From the NCBI GenBank assembly GCA_964511385.1, contig CAZEFE010000002.1, positions 248,001 to 312,000 on the forward strand: a stretch of DNA of 64,000 bases, written 5' to 3'. This stretch comes from CAILHX01 sp964511385 (GTDB lineage: Bacteria; Pseudomonadota; Gammaproteobacteria; Burkholderiales; Methylophilaceae). Positions 63,601 to 64,000 of this stretch are shown in pieces. The first letter of the stretch is position 1, and each line of letters starts with the position of its first letter. Under the pieces are notes generated by a model. That model ran no database searches. It saw only the letters and a list, made by a program, of their open reading frames with translations, and was not told the origin of the DNA. The position numbers were made by a program, and so were the translations under genes.

Positions 63601-63934
63601 CGTTGAATGGTCACATGCGTTGGTGACGGGGCTCGAGGGCTTGTCTGGAACTATGCTGGATGAGCCTTTTCTTCCCGCACTGGAAGATTGGGAGCAGCAA
63701 CCGGTGGCAGACGACGAAGTGGCCTGGGTGCGTTTGTGCGCCATGGTGGCAGGGGAGCAACTGCGAAGCTTTTCCAGCTGGTACACGGCGGACGAAAGCC
63801 TGGCGTTCTGGCAGGGGTTGGCGGGACATTCCCTGCTGGCTGACAAGCCTCGGCACATGACCGACCTGATCCAGAAACGATTGGCCGCCTCTGCGGGGGT
63901 GATCAGTTTGTTGGGCAGTTCCGTGCTGGCATGA
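60614..63934 (+). CDS. TPR-containing GT41 (OGT/SPINDLY-like) glycosyltransferase with degenerate FkbM-like C-terminal domain
   Basis: The 1106-residue protein has three parts. TPRs occupy about 1-200 (YEKAVELAQSGRFAEAEKMC, NGLGMVAANRGEIEEAIAHY). A GT41 catalytic region covers about 295-665: IRIGYISPDLKAHVVSQF with the His, YRPAPVQISYMGYPYTYGI, VTFGSLNNSYKLNRKTVELW, and DTMPLTGGTTTVETLWMGVPVITL. A tail of about 440 residues follows. Its part at about 680-890 follows the order of an FkbM methyltransferase (LREQGKWYESESQFLQR, then DFAADPGVF, then YRLLPGYELLVPLG and INLFFCKLDRAEQLAQLGLL) but lacks the SAM glycine motif. The rest is helical. It probably adds sugars to protein Ser/Thr or to another acceptor in the cytoplasm. 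The stop overlaps the next gene. Confidence 0.85.
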   Translation: MTETTYEKAVELAQSGRFAEAEKMCGILLETAPDNYLTLYLLASIQMYTRRYEECRALCHRLLQIRQDNPDTFNVLAAISADHDLDNDATEVWLRKALECAPNHIKALVNLANLRVRKQDYEEALALYRRVIALTDGKEADAINGLGMVAANRGEIEEAIAHYQDALKLAPDDRQVLTNLISTIYALKAKGTDRLDEALDLVMRIADFQNPGLAAVPAFASAKSHCLWDLADKLLRPALDELINRLRNYHVFMLPNLALLSSSEVSNEELLAVHYRAGQSLRQIRLQPPFEDHPAAFTPGNKIRIGYISPDLKAHVVSQFFRGLVNHRDRGRFEVFLYSNLDEDREDDVTGQYRANADHFIPVLGMRDLELAERIRADGIQILVEMSGYTTGNRLGALSYRPAPVQISYMGYPYTYGIEEFDYHISDPWLDGPKNADFFIEKPLRLPQSFLSFGDFAEQEINPEPPVLRNGYVTFGSLNNSYKLNRKTVELWSRIMQQVEGSRLYLNHNNYRMSRTQQAIRDEFAKHGIASERISFVTEKHPSGHHLRYYNEFDIALDTMPLTGGTTTVETLWMGVPVITLVGEAHAQRMSYSIVKNVGIDLDDCIAFTEDEYVERAVALAANPERIRMLRSAIPEALRGSILQDTVRFAGQFENLLIDAWNRKFPATPLEGLLSSAAYTPLPVADVDLVVYDSLRDKHAFVLREQGKWYESESQFLQRHASAFQMFWDFAADPGVFAVPFAARQEKGGRTLAVRGAGLAALLIEKSIAHNRLENLSSASSPTADLPMPDLVRFSLDFNDGQGSAIVRELALVDGASPLILASLRNPQGMEDWSGRSMIEERGYQAYRLLPGYELLVPLGNDHPEPSDINLFFCKLDRAEQLAQLGLLAVTQDEINPMPLPVDTLWLARIQAMPYASAKTGQWLSNAVDGQWGDMYRLALNLDAVARDFSRPAGQRWASVQMASSILMLLAQGEPTAARLLTGIRVMADMGKRATAVEWSHALVTGLEGLSGTMLDEPFLPALEDWEQQPVADDEVAWVRLCAMVAGEQLRSFSSWYTADESLAFWQGLAGHSLLADKPRHMTDLIQKRLAASAGVISLLGSSVLA

Positions 63935-64000
63935 CGGGGGCATCGTTGGCAAAAAAACAAGCGCTCATCGAACAGGCCATTCAGCACCATCAGGCCAACC
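63931..64000 (+). CDS. Start of a further gene (right edge, partial)
   Basis: An ATG at 63931 overlaps the stop of the GT41 gene (ATGA) and the frame stays open to the window end (23 residues). The visible part, TGASLAKKQALIEQAIQHHQAN, looks like the first helix of a TPR protein. By context it may be a second TPR glycosyltransferase, but this cannot be settled here. Confidence 0.55.
   Translation, partial: MTGASLAKKQALIEQAIQHHQAN

Overview
The window looks like chromosomal DNA of a betaproteobacterium. A member of the Nitrosomonadales is my best guess, but this is an inference. It rests on the housekeeping runs ndk-rlmN-rodZ-ispG and rnr-rlmB, on galU-hpt, on an iron superoxide dismutase and on the style of the proteins. 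I could not search any database.

Region 1 (about 1-23.8 kb) is a surface-polysaccharide (O-antigen type) locus that reads clearly AT-richer than the rest. Its left part, on the minus strand, holds a sulfotransferase, a methyltransferase and a large membrane protein. A tightly coupled plus-strand operon (4734-12381) follows. It encodes a 2-hydroxyacid dehydrogenase, a HAD phosphatase, an HpcH/HpaI-type aldolase, an acetyltransferase, a methyltransferase, an SDR epimerase, a KdsB-like cytidylyltransferase and a 643-residue surface-carbohydrate protein. Together they look like a route to a CMP-activated 2-keto-3-deoxy sugar acid and its transfer. Next come a polymerase-like membrane protein interrupted by a 100-N assembly gap inside a TPATQ-coding tandem repeat, a GT2, an SDR fused to a MurJ-like flippase, a GT-C-like protein, a GT4, a WecA/WbpL-like initiating transferase and a WbpM-like 4,6-dehydratase.

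Region 2 (23.8-34.1 kb) is GC-richer housekeeping: galU, hpt, tRNA-Leu(CAG), rnr, rlmB, a MoaD/ThiS-like protein paired with an Asp-box beta-propeller, ndk, rlmN, rodZ and ispG.

Region 3 (34.1-45.9 kb) is a molybdenum locus: modE, an OprP-type porin, modA, a free TOBE-domain protein, modB, modC, a TonB-dependent receptor, a Tat-exported solute-binding protein, a di-heme oxidoreductase, a TonB protein, a small orphan gene and a stand-alone Mop protein. A conserved 25-bp partly palindromic motif lies just upstream of modE, of the porin-mod operon and of the receptor operon. This is the signature of one ModE regulon that extends to the outer membrane.

Region 4 (45.9-54.4 kb) is mixed housekeeping: a GIY-YIG protein, dodecin, sodB, tRNA-Asn(GUU), an AsmA-like protein, a Gfo/Idh/MocA oxidoreductase, an aspartate aminotransferase, a trypsin-like protease with TPRs, and uvrB.

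Region 5 (54.4-64 kb) is a second sugar locus: rfbF, rfbG, a sugar C-methyltransferase, a 3,5-epimerase, an FkbM methyltransferase, an SDR and an acyltransferase. These probably make a CDP-linked branched 6-deoxy sugar. A 1106-residue TPR-GT41 glycosyltransferase follows, carrying what looks like a degenerate FkbM domain. The next gene runs off the right edge.
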